From Clostridia bacterium (lineage in GTDB: Bacteria > Bacillota > Peptococcia > Peptococcales > SKKY01): a stretch of 20,700 nt of DNA. The translations under genes were made by a program, and so were the position numbers. The stretch covers positions 1 through 20,700 of the forward strand of contig SKKY01000116.1 of assembly GCA_007123515.1 (NCBI GenBank), in the 5' to 3' direction. This document shows, one piece after another, positions 8,476 through 16,281 of this stretch (its first letter is position 1; each line of letters opens with the position of its first letter). The notes under the pieces were generated by a model. It was not told where the DNA came from. It did no database searches and worked only from the letters and a program-made list of their open reading frames with translations.

Positions 8476-9189
8476 CTAATCGATGTTTTTTGAATATTTC
8501 ATTTTTCCGGTATAAAGACCTCTCCCCACGACCACTGCTTCAAAGTCTTTAGATGAAGCTGCTCTTACTTCTTCAAGATCCTGAGTTGATTGTATTCCCC
8601 CGGCTAAAATAATAGAAAAACCTATCTTATCTGCTAAAGAAATCACAGATTTGTAATAAGTTTTATCATTGCTTCCTTTTTTGGTTATATCAGTAATAAG
8701 AACTCTTCGCAAACCAATTTCATATAGTTTGTTTAGTCTTTCTTCCAGATTGATCGAAATTGGATTATTAAAGCCTTCAATCGCAAGAGTACCATCCATA
8801 ATGTCAATCCCCACTACTACCTGGTCTATGTAATGTTGAATCAGACTATTGGTCATCATTTTTTTTTGCAAATTGGCTACATTCACAATAACATAATCGG
8901 CTCCGGTTTTTAATGATTGCTCAAGATCAAAAACAGTAGTAATCCCCGCGGAATAATAAATGGTGGCATTTACATTAGCCTTAATATCAGCCAGGACATC
9001 AAGATTCTGAGGCGAACCTTTAAACAGCCCGTCATAATCAGTAATATAAACGTTTTCGGCTCCCTTATCCTTCCAGTATTTAGCAACTTCGACTGGTGTA
9101 TACTTTTTGAATTTTTCTTTTATTTCCTGGTTCGGAACAAAAACGACAAAGTCACCACAGCGTACATCAATAGCCGGGATTAATTTCAT
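8476..9189 (-). CDS. HisA/HisF-family TIM barrel protein, divergent from true HisA
   Basis: The 237-residue protein aligns by eye with HisA, the ProFAR isomerase of histidine synthesis, over its whole length. The start (KLIPAIDV), TDYDG (about 50-54), VGIDIMDG, a C-terminal phosphate-site glycine pair (LAGGI) and VGRGLYTGK are recognisable. The two catalytic aspartates seem kept (D8 and D129). Several substrate-phosphate motifs are changed: GGGIR is SAGIT (80-84), the IGTAA strand is VNVAN (102-106), the RDGT loop is KKGS, and the early V-R-L-x-Q-G motif is lost. No other his genes are in the window. It overlaps yerC by 4 bases (ATGA) and sits directly before nifJ. It may be an isomerase with another substrate or a non-catalytic relative. 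I would not call it hisA on this evidence. Confidence 0.75.
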   Translation of the reverse strand: MKLIPAIDVRCGDFVVFVPNQEIKEKFKKYTPVEVAKYWKDKGAENVYITDYDGLFKGSPQNLDVLADIKANVNATIYYSAGITTVFDLEQSLKTGADYVIVNVANLQKKMMTNSLIQHYIDQVVVGIDIMDGTLAIEGFNNPISINLEERLNKLYEIGLRRVLITDITKKGSNDKTYYKSVISLADKIGFSIILAGGIQSTQDLEEVRAASSKDFEAVVVGRGLYTGKMKYSKNID

Positions 9190-9488
9190 TTGTGATTCTC
9201 CTTTGAAAGATTTTCTATAACCAACTTATACCCGTCAGCACCATAGTTCACACATTTTTTCACACGACTGATTGTAGCCGTACTGGCTCCACTTTCTTCA
9301 GCAATGGCGTTATAACTTCTGTTTTCATATAACATTTCAGCTACCTGCATTCGCTGAGCCAGCGATTTAAGTTCAGCTATCGTACATAAGTCTTCAAAAA
9401 ACCTGTAACAATCTTCATGGTTTTTTAATGTTAACATAGCATCAAACAGGCGATCAATCTTTTCATCTTTAAAACGACTCTTGTACAT
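9186..9488 (-). CDS. yerC: YerC/YecD family TrpR-related DNA-binding protein
   Basis: The 100-residue protein fits the YerC family, small relatives of the TrpR repressor with a helix-turn-helix. The characteristic core is ELKSLAQRMQVAEML (about 39-53), followed by NAIAEESGASTATISRVKKC (about 60-79), where the second half is the recognition helix. The physiological target of this family is poorly known. It is the first gene of a three-gene unit: its TGA overlaps the ATG of the hisA-like gene. The only ribosome binding site candidate is AAGGG about 10 bases before the ATG, which is modest. A perfect inverted repeat ends 21 bases upstream of the start and could be its own operator, or the terminator of the pur operon. 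Confidence 0.85.
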   Translation of the reverse strand: MYKSRFKDEKIDRLFDAMLTLKNHEDCYRFFEDLCTIAELKSLAQRMQVAEMLYENRSYNAIAEESGASTATISRVKKCVNYGADGYKLVIENLSKENHK

Positions 9489-9508
9489 ATTTTATCAACC
9501 CTTATCAA

Positions 9509-9542
9509 AATAGTCTATCATTATTACTAATGATAGACTATT
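9509..9542 (-). terminator. Perfect 15-bp dyad between purD and yerC (pur terminator and/or yerC operator)
   Basis: The arms 9509-9523 and 9528-9542 are perfect inverted complements around a TTAC loop. On the minus strand the stem ends in ATT followed by TTG, a short T-run, and it lies about 44 bases after the purD stop. This fits an end to the long pur transcript. A possible promoter for yerC (TTGTAC at 9557-9552, 17 bases, TATCAT) would overlap the same dyad, so an operator role is also possible. Confidence 0.6.
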
Positions 9543-9585
9543 CTCCACTTTAGTACAATAGCATATTAAAGTATAAGTGCTTACT

Positions 9586-10866
9586 TTATTTTTGATATAA
9601 CAGCGCTTTCTTACCAATATCAGTCCGGTAGTGAGCGCCTGCAAAATCTACGGTTTCCACACGGCGATATACATTGTCTATGGCTTTTTTAATGGTTGAG
9701 CCCGTGGCTGTGATTCCAAGTACTCTGCCACCATTTGTCACGACTTGTCCGTCAACAATCGCAGTTCCTGCATGAAAGACAAAAGAATTATGAGCAATCT
9801 CTGCATCCGGTTCTTTAAAAACGATCGGTGTGCCATTTTTATAGGCTCCGGGATACCCGGCTGCAGACATGACCACACATACCGCTGCATCCTCTTTCCA
9901 TGTAATGTCCATCGTATCAAGTCTTTCTTCGACTACTGCCATCATGATATCGATTAGATCTGAATCAAGCCTGGTTAAAACTACCTGTGTTTCAGGGTCT
10001 CCAAAACGAGCGTTAAACTCGAGTACCTTCACTCCTTTATCTGTCAGCATCAACCCGGCGTAAAGCACACCTTTATATAAACGACCTTCTTTTTCCATGC
10101 CTTTTATAACCGGTTCAAAAACATACTGATTAACAAAAGCTTCTACGTCCTCCGTATACATCGGAGCCGGCGAATAGGCTCCCATTCCTCCGGTATTTAA
10201 TCCCTGGTCTTCATTAAAAATTCTTTTATGATCCTGGGCTGAGACCATCGGGATATAGGTTTTCCCATCAGTAAAGGCCAGGACACTCACTTCCTGTCCT
10301 TCTAAATACTCTTCAATGACAACACGATTTCCGGCATCACCAAAACTTTTTTCACCCATAATTTCATTAAGCGCATTCTGAGCTTCTTCTATTGTAAGAC
10401 AAACAAAAACACCTTTACCCGAAGCCAGGCCATCAGCCTTAATCACACAAGGTGCACCGATCTCAGAGAGATAGGCTTCTGCACGTTGGACATTGGTAAA
10501 TGACTGGTATTTAGCTGTTGGTACTCCATATTTTTCCATAATCCTCTTGGAAAAATCTTTGCTGCCCTCAATCTCTGCCGCTAAAGCCGAAGGGCCAAAT
10601 GCATCAATACCGGCAGCCTCAAGCTGATCGACCAGCCCGAGTGTCAGCGGTAATTCAGGTCCAACCACTACAAGATTCACTTCATTTTCTATACAAAAAT
10701 CAACAATCTGATTTGTCTCATCAACAGCAATTGACACATTTTCAGCATAATCAGCTGTTCCGGCATTTCCTGGTAATGCATAAATTTTATCTGCCTTTGT
10801 ACTCTCTGAAATTTTCCAGCATAAGGTATGCTCTCTTCCGCCATTTCCTACAACTAGTATCTTCAA
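9586..10866 (-). CDS. purD: Phosphoribosylamine--glycine ligase (GAR synthetase)
   Basis: The 426-residue ATP-grasp enzyme joins glycine to phosphoribosylamine, the second step of de novo purine synthesis. The N-terminal nucleotide fold (KILVVGNGGREHTLCWK), VVGPELPL, the ATP-grasp core (VIKADGLASGKGVFV near 142-156; VIEEYLEGQEVSVLAFTDGK) and the signature DHKRIFNEDQGLNTGGMGAY (about 208-227) are all present. The metal-binding EFNARFGDPETQ motif is intact. The start is a TTG at 10866, supported by AGGAGG 8 bases upstream; that site directly follows the purH stop, so the two genes are coupled with a 13-base gap. It is the last gene of the pur operon. Length is normal and no damage is visible. 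Confidence 0.97.
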   Translation of the reverse strand: MKILVVGNGGREHTLCWKISESTKADKIYALPGNAGTADYAENVSIAVDETNQIVDFCIENEVNLVVVGPELPLTLGLVDQLEAAGIDAFGPSALAAEIEGSKDFSKRIMEKYGVPTAKYQSFTNVQRAEAYLSEIGAPCVIKADGLASGKGVFVCLTIEEAQNALNEIMGEKSFGDAGNRVVIEEYLEGQEVSVLAFTDGKTYIPMVSAQDHKRIFNEDQGLNTGGMGAYSPAPMYTEDVEAFVNQYVFEPVIKGMEKEGRLYKGVLYAGLMLTDKGVKVLEFNARFGDPETQVVLTRLDSDLIDIMMAVVEERLDTMDITWKEDAAVCVVMSAAGYPGAYKNGTPIVFKEPDAEIAHNSFVFHAGTAIVDGQVVTNGGRVLGITATGSTIKKAIDNVYRRVETVDFAGAHYRTDIGKKALLYQK

Positions 10867-10879
10867 CGAAATATCCTCC

Positions 10880-12412
10880 TTAGTGTTTAAAATGTCTTCT
10901 TTGTGTAAAGATCATAACGATCCCGTGTTCATTACAGGCATCTATCGACTCCTGGTCTTTGATTGAGCCTCCAGGCTGAATAATAGCTTTGATCCCGGCT
11001 TTTGCCGCCGCATCAACTGTATCTCTAAAAGGGAAAAAAGCATCAGAAGCCATGCAGGCATCTTTTGTCATTTCTCCGCCCTGCTCATAAGCAATCTTGG
11101 CTGAACCGACCCGGTTCATTTGTCCGGCTCCGACTCCGATTGTACGCTGATCTTTTACCACAACGATGGCATTTGATTTAACATGTTTCGCAATATTCCA
11201 GGCAAAGAGAAGCTCTTTAAGATCTTCTTCATTCGGCTTTTTCTCAGTTACAACATCAAACAGGGACGTATCCACTGGTTGCAAATCATTTTCCTGCAAC
11301 AGGAATCCGCCTCCTACCTTTTCTATCCAGAATTCAGAATTTGCTTCTTCGTAACCCATTTCAATCAGACGGACATTTTCTTTCGCTGAAAATATGGCCA
11401 GTGCCTCTTTGCTAAATGAAGGCGCCACAATTGCCTCGACAAAAATCTTAGAAATCTCCTGCGCTGTTTCTTTTTCCACTTCTGTATTAAGTCCGACAAT
11501 GCCTCCGAAAGCGGATATCGTATCGCCTTCAAAGGCTCTGGTGTACGCTTCTTTCTGCGTCTTTCCCAAAGCTGAACCACACGGATTAGTGTGTTTAATA
11601 ATTACAGCGGCATAGTCATTTTTAAAATCTTTCGCGATATTCCAGGCCGATTCTATATCAACAATATTATTATAGGATAATTCTTTACCCTGGAGTTGTT
11701 TAGCTCCGGCAACAGTGCCTTTATCACGACCCGGCAGACGGTAGAAAGCAGCCTTCTGATGGGGGTTTTCTCCGTAGCGCAAATCCTGTACTTTTTCTCC
11801 GGAGAATAACACTCGTTCTGAAAAAAGATCTTCAGAAAATTTCCCGGCCAGATAGTTGCTGATAGCTGTATCATATTCTGCAGTATGCGTAAATGCCTCT
11901 AACGCTAGTTTTTGTCTTGTCTGAATCGTTACTTCATTATTTGTCTGTAATTCACTAATTACCTGCTCATATCTGTCAGGTCTGACGATCACAGTAACCC
12001 GATCATGATTTTTCGCAGAAGCCCTGACCATCGCCGGTCCTCCGATATCAATATTTTCAACAGCATCGTCAAATGATACATCCTGTTTCATAATGGTACT
12101 AACAAAAGGATACAGATTCACACAAACAATATCGATCGGCGTTATCTGATTTTCTTCAAGCACACTTAAATGTTCTGCTGTACCCTTTGCTAACAGTCCC
12201 CCGTGGATGGAAGGATGCAATGTTTTTACTCTGCCTTCTAAGATTTCCGGAAAGCCAGTTACCTCTTCAACGCCAACAACCGGCACACCATTGTCTTCTA
12301 AAAACTTTTTGGTCCCGCCGGTTGATATAATTTCAAAACCCAGTGCTGTAAGTTCTTTAGCAAAATTATCAACACCGGTTTTATCTGATACACTGATTAA
12401 CGCTCTTTTCAT
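10880..12412 (-). CDS. purH: Bifunctional AICAR formyltransferase / IMP cyclohydrolase
   Basis: The 510-residue protein carries out the last two steps of IMP synthesis: formylation of AICAR with 10-formyl-THF, then ring closure. The N-terminal MGS-like cyclohydrolase domain is seen at about 1-145 (ALISVSDKTGVDNFAKEL, ISTGGTKKFL, GRVKTLHPSIHGGLL). The transformylase domain follows, with ENPHQKAAFY, the catalytic KHTNPCGSALG motif (about 270-280) and the C-terminal FTQRRHFKH ending that is typical of the family. The ATG is preceded by GAGGAG about 11 bases upstream, a rather long spacing. A gap of 40 bases separates it from purN, and the stop abuts the purD ribosome binding site. The length is usual and no key motif is missing. 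Confidence 0.97.
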   Translation of the reverse strand: MKRALISVSDKTGVDNFAKELTALGFEIISTGGTKKFLEDNGVPVVGVEEVTGFPEILEGRVKTLHPSIHGGLLAKGTAEHLSVLEENQITPIDIVCVNLYPFVSTIMKQDVSFDDAVENIDIGGPAMVRASAKNHDRVTVIVRPDRYEQVISELQTNNEVTIQTRQKLALEAFTHTAEYDTAISNYLAGKFSEDLFSERVLFSGEKVQDLRYGENPHQKAAFYRLPGRDKGTVAGAKQLQGKELSYNNIVDIESAWNIAKDFKNDYAAVIIKHTNPCGSALGKTQKEAYTRAFEGDTISAFGGIVGLNTEVEKETAQEISKIFVEAIVAPSFSKEALAIFSAKENVRLIEMGYEEANSEFWIEKVGGGFLLQENDLQPVDTSLFDVVTEKKPNEEDLKELLFAWNIAKHVKSNAIVVVKDQRTIGVGAGQMNRVGSAKIAYEQGGEMTKDACMASDAFFPFRDTVDAAAKAGIKAIIQPGGSIKDQESIDACNEHGIVMIFTQRRHFKH

Positions 12413-12452
12413 AACCTTGATATCTCCTCATTATTTTAATAATCGTCTCTTG

Positions 12453-13061
12453 TTACTCCCTGATAATAACCCATCTTCCGTTTTTTCTTATCTTTCCTCG
12501 GGCATACAACTGCACAAGCTCCGGATATAGCTGATGCTCCTCGATAATAATTCTTTCCGAAAGCGAGGACTCGTCATCTGTATGGAAAACCGGAACCACT
12601 CTTTGATCTATGACAGCTCCGGTATCCATGCCTTCATCAACAAAATGAACTGTACAGCCGGTATATTTAACACCATATTCGAGAGCCTGTTGCTGTGCTT
12701 CAAGCCCTTTAAAACTAGGGAGTAATGACGGATGAATGTTCATCACGTCTTTTTGCCATCCCTGTAGAAAGGTTTTGCCTAGAATTCTCATATAACCGGC
12801 CAGACATACCAAATCACAACCGGATTGTCTGACCAGCTCCACTAAATGTTCTTCATATTCCTTTTTCCCGGAAAATGTTTTGGGATCAACAAAGTGATTT
12901 TCAATTCCGGCATTGGCTGCAATCTGTAAAGCCGTAGCTTCTTTCCGGTCTGAAACAAGCATCCTTATTTTATACTTTGCATCTGACTCCATACTTCTTT
13001 GTAAAATTGCCTGGAAGTTGGTTCCTCTTCCGGATGCAAATACCGCTACATTTATTTTCAT
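12453..13061 (-). CDS. purN: Phosphoribosylglycinamide formyltransferase (GAR transformylase)
   Basis: This 202-residue folate-dependent enzyme transfers a formyl group from 10-formyl-THF to GAR, the third pathway step. The N-terminal fold begins VAVFASGRGTNFQAIL. The catalytic trio is visible as N108 and H110 in MNIHPSLLPSF and D146 in DEGMDTG. A GTG 9 bases further upstream (13070) would add three residues. I prefer the ATG at 13061 because AGGTGA is spaced 5 bases from it and the GTG lies inside that ribosome binding site. It follows purM with a 17-base gap in the same operon. Length is normal. Confidence 0.96.
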   Translation of the reverse strand: MKINVAVFASGRGTNFQAILQRSMESDAKYKIRMLVSDRKEATALQIAANAGIENHFVDPKTFSGKKEYEEHLVELVRQSGCDLVCLAGYMRILGKTFLQGWQKDVMNIHPSLLPSFKGLEAQQQALEYGVKYTGCTVHFVDEGMDTGAVIDQRVVPVFHTDDESSLSERIIIEEHQLYPELVQLYARGKIRKNGRWVIIRE

Positions 13062-13078
13062 CAAGATCACCTATATGC

Positions 13079-14113
13079 TTATTTAATAATCGTTTCGCTG
13101 CCTTTTACTATCTTTCCTATCAGGTACGCTTCTTCGTCTAGCGCCTTGCAAAGGGCAATGACCTGCTCAGCTTCTGCCTGATCAACGATCATTGTCATTC
13201 CAACGCCCATATTAAAGACCCGGTACATCTCGGCCTCATCCACTGCGCCGATTTTTTGAATAAAGTCAAAAATATGAGGTTTTGGAAAAGAGGCTACCGT
13301 AATTTCTGCGGCCAGTCCTTCTGGTAAAATTCTGGGAACATTTTCAATTAGACCACCACCGGTAATATGAGCAATGCCTTTAATCTCCACTTTTTCAAGC
13401 AAGGAAAGAATGGTTTTTACATAAATCTTAGTCGGTTCAAGAAGAATGTTTCCAATCGACTTGCCCATTTCTTCGATATAGGAGTCTACCTGCATGAAAC
13501 CTCTTTCAAAAAGAACATTTCTTGCCAAAGAGAATCCGTTGCTGTGTAGTCCGCTTGAAGGCAGACCAATCACAACATCACCTTCTTTAATCTTTTTACC
13601 GTCAATAATCTTGTTTTTTTCAACAATTCCGACAGCAAAACCGGCAACATCGTATTCTCCTACAGGATAGAACCCGGGCATTTCTGCCGTTTCTCCTCCG
13701 ATCAGAGCACAGCCGGCTATTTTACAACCCTCTGAAATTCCTTTGACGATTTCAGTTACCTGCTCAGGGTCTAGTTCGCCTACTGCAAGGTAATCCAAAA
13801 AGAACAAAGGTTCAGCGCCGGTTACCACAATGTCATTCACACACATGGCTACCGCATCAATTCCAATCGTATCATCTTTTTTCATGGCAAAAGCAATTTT
13901 TAATTTGGTCCCTACTCCATCAGTTCCGGATACAAGTACCGGCTCATCATATTTTTCTTTATCTAGTGCAAAAAGACCCCCGAACCCGCCTAAATCAGTT
14001 AACACTTCTTTTCTAAATGTTGATTTAACAAAAGGTTTCATCATTTCCACACTTTGATTGCCTTTGTCTATGCTCACTCCTGATTTCTCATATGTGATTT
14101 TTTCATCTGTCAT
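13079..14113 (-). CDS. purM: Phosphoribosylformylglycinamidine cyclo-ligase (AIR synthetase)
   Basis: The 344-residue enzyme closes the imidazole ring of FGAM to make AIR, using ATP. The N-terminus has YEKSGVSIDKGN, the ATP/phosphate loop SGTDGVGTKLK lies at about 61-71, and the signature GGETAEMPGFY at about 136-147. HITGGGLIENVPRILP and the late FNMGVGM motif are also present. Its substrate FGAM would come from PurL (with PurS and PurQ), none of which is encoded in this window. The ATG has AGGTGA upstream. It follows purF with an 18-base gap and precedes purN, the usual Firmicutes order. Confidence 0.97.
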   Translation of the reverse strand: MTDEKITYEKSGVSIDKGNQSVEMMKPFVKSTFRKEVLTDLGGFGGLFALDKEKYDEPVLVSGTDGVGTKLKIAFAMKKDDTIGIDAVAMCVNDIVVTGAEPLFFLDYLAVGELDPEQVTEIVKGISEGCKIAGCALIGGETAEMPGFYPVGEYDVAGFAVGIVEKNKIIDGKKIKEGDVVIGLPSSGLHSNGFSLARNVLFERGFMQVDSYIEEMGKSIGNILLEPTKIYVKTILSLLEKVEIKGIAHITGGGLIENVPRILPEGLAAEITVASFPKPHIFDFIQKIGAVDEAEMYRVFNMGVGMTMIVDQAEAEQVIALCKALDEEAYLIGKIVKGSETIIK

Positions 14114-14131
14114 ACTCTCACCTATTTCCTG

Positions 14132-15541
14132 TTATTCTAGTTGATCTTTCTTCATTTCTTTAATCTCGGTAATATCAATCGGATAATCTCCGTCAAAGCA
14201 GGCCGTGCAAAATCCTTTTTTTGCTCCGACCGACTGATACAGGCCGGCAATTGATAAATAGTGCAGAGAATCGGCATCTATCATCTTTTCAATGTCTTTT
14301 ACTTCTCTTTCGGCTGCGGCAAGCTGTTCTTCTCCGGATGTGTCAATTCCATAATAACATGATTTTATGACCGGCGGTGAAGTAATCAGCATATGAACTT
14401 CTTTTGCCCCGGAAGCCCTTACCATTTCAATTATTTTCCGGCTCGTTGTACCGCGCACAATTGAATCATCAACCAGTGCTACTTTTTTCCCGGCAATGAT
14501 TTCTTTTATCGGATTTAGTTTAAGCCTGACCCCAAGCTCTCTGATTTTTTGTGTCGGCTGAATAAAGGTACGACCGGCGTACCTGTTTTTTAGTAACCCG
14601 AAAGCAAATGGCTTTTTGACTGTTTCAGCATAGCCGATTCCGGCCACCGTGCCGGAGTCAGGAACCGGAATAATCACGTCCACATCAAGAGGATGTTCAT
14701 TAGCTAATTGTTCTCCCATTTTTTTGCGGGCAACATTAACATTGATTCCATCTATCGTACTGTCCGGGCGCGCAAAATAGATGTATTCAAAAATACATAA
14801 TGCTTTTTTTTCCGATCCAAAGATCTTTTTTTAGTGTAGTCCATTCTCATCAATCACAACAATTTCTCCTGGCTCTACATCTCTTACAAAAGAGGCTCCA
14901 AGGGTGTCGAGTGCACATGATTCAGAGGAAAGGACATACCCTCCTGATTCTAATTTACCGATACAAAGCGGACGAATGCCGTAAGGATCTCTTACACCAA
15001 TTAGCTTATTTTTATTCATAACCACTAAAGCATATGATCCTTTTAAATCAATCATTGCTTTCATTAATGACTCATCAATATCTGTCTGACCGTACTTAGC
15101 AATCAGATTAACGATCAGTTCCGTATCTATGGAAGACTGAAAAACAGAACCGCTGTTAGCCAGATTCTTACGGATCTGACCGGCATTGGTAATGTTCCCG
15201 TTATGGGCCAGGGCAATCTGACCAGCCAGATACGAAGCTACGATAGGCTGCGCATTCTGTAAAATGCTTGCGCCGGTCGTGGAGTAACGAACATGCCCAA
15301 CTCCCATACAACCCTTTAAGCCATCAATAGCCTCTTGCGGAAACGCTTCTGTAACCAGTCCCATCCCTTTATGCATGCGAATTTTTTTACCGTCAGAGAC
15401 AGCCATACCCGCACTTTCCTGGCCTCTGTGCTGAAGGGCAAAAAGACCATAGTATAAGTCCTGCGCTACATCTTCATTGTGACTGTAGATGCCAAATACT
15501 CCACATTCTTCTTCCATTTTATCTTCTTTTTCCCAAATCAA
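14132..15541 (-). pseudogene. purF: Amidophosphoribosyltransferase, interrupted by an in-frame TAA at codon 237
   Basis: PurF makes phosphoribosylamine from PRPP and glutamine, the committing step of purine synthesis. The frame from the TTG at 15541 (GGAGG 7 bases upstream) to 14132 spans 470 codons, close to the 476-residue B. subtilis enzyme, with one internal TAA at 14833-14831. The first part (236 residues) holds a 12-residue propeptide, nucleophile C13 (EEECGVFGIY), GHVRYSTTG, HNGNITN and QSSIDTELI. The same frame continues past the stop with FEYIYFARPDS, VPDSG, KNRYAGRTFIQP and the PRPP loop ALVDDSIVRGTTSRK. All four Fe-S cysteines of the B. subtilis-type enzyme match (C249, C395, C445, C448). 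No ATG, GTG or TTG lies in frame between the stop and the ATG at 14719, and that ATG lacks a ribosome binding site, so a separate second half would lose C249. The cause may be a nonsense mutation, a sequence error or readthrough. Confidence 0.9.
14831..14833 (-). other. purF: Internal ochre codon in purF
   Basis: The codons read GGA CTA CAC TAA AAA AAG ATC. Both sides are in the same frame (15541 minus 14719 is divisible by 3), so this is a substitution-type interruption and not a single frameshift. It falls at the glutaminase/phosphoribosyltransferase domain boundary. B. subtilis PurF has a serine at about this place, so a TCA-to-TAA change is a plausible origin. Confidence 0.9.
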
Positions 15542-15543
15542 GA

Positions 15544-16248
15544 TTATGCCTCCAAACGTTTTAATACTTCGATATAGGAATCGACTACTTTTCCTAAATC
15601 TCTTCTGAATCGGTCCTTATCTAATTTTTCTCTGGTTTCAGTATCCCAGAATCGGCAAGTGTCCGGTGATATTTCATCACCTAAAAGAATCTCACCGTTA
15701 TGACGGCCAAATTCAAGTTTGAAATCGACTAATTCAATATTTTTTTCTTTTAAAAACGGAACCAATATTTCATTGATTTTAAGACCTAACTCTTCCATTT
15801 TCTTTAGCTCTTCCGGCGTACAAAGATCCATCGTTGCAATGTGATACTCATTAATCATTGGGTCACCGAGTGCATCATCTTTATAGTAGTATTCCAATAC
15901 AGTTTTCGGAAGCGTAACACCCTCTTCCATGCCCAGCCTTTTAGCCAGGGATCCGGCAGTAATGTTACGAACAACAACTTCTACAGGAATAATGTCCAAT
16001 GTTTTAACCAGCATATGTCTTTCATCTGTTTTTTTAATAAAATGGGTCGGAATCCCTTTGGCCTCAAGCATTTCAAAAAAGATTGAGGCAATCGCATTGT
16101 TTAAGACACCCTTTGACTCCAACACGTCTTTTTTCAATCCATTAAAAGCTGTGGCATCGTCTTTATACTCAACAACGACGATATCTTTATCGTCTGTTTG
16201 AAATATCTTTTTGGCTTTCCCCTCATACATCATTTCTTTTTTTTCCAT
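15544..16248 (-). CDS. purC: SAICAR synthetase
   Basis: The 234-residue enzyme condenses CAIR with aspartate using ATP to give SAICAR. The N-terminal YEGKAKKIFQTDDKD motif, the substrate loop VEVVVRNITAGSLAKRLG (about 91-108), LVDFKLEFGRHNGEI and DEISPDTCRFWD are all typical and intact. The length matches bacterial single-domain PurC. The ATG has GGAGGT 7 bases upstream. The GGAGG that serves purF is inside the last codons of this gene, and only 2 bases separate its stop from the purF start, so translation of the two is probably coupled. Confidence 0.97.
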   Translation of the reverse strand: MEKKEMMYEGKAKKIFQTDDKDIVVVEYKDDATAFNGLKKDVLESKGVLNNAIASIFFEMLEAKGIPTHFIKKTDERHMLVKTLDIIPVEVVVRNITAGSLAKRLGMEEGVTLPKTVLEYYYKDDALGDPMINEYHIATMDLCTPEELKKMEELGLKINEILVPFLKEKNIELVDFKLEFGRHNGEILLGDEISPDTCRFWDTETREKLDKDRFRRDLGKVVDSYIEVLKRLEA

Positions 16249-16281
16249 TTTATTACCTCCCGATAAATGATTTTTCTTCGT

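Noticed and set aside
14719..14831. Frameshift or two separate genes as the cause of the split purF
   Set aside because: Codon by codon reading shows the same frame before and after the stop, with conserved sequence immediately after it, and no usable start codon or ribosome binding site for a separate second gene.
14831..14833. Selenocysteine or pyrrolysine insertion at the purF stop
   Set aside because: The codon is TAA, while selenocysteine uses TGA and pyrrolysine uses TAG. No SECIS-like element is apparent.
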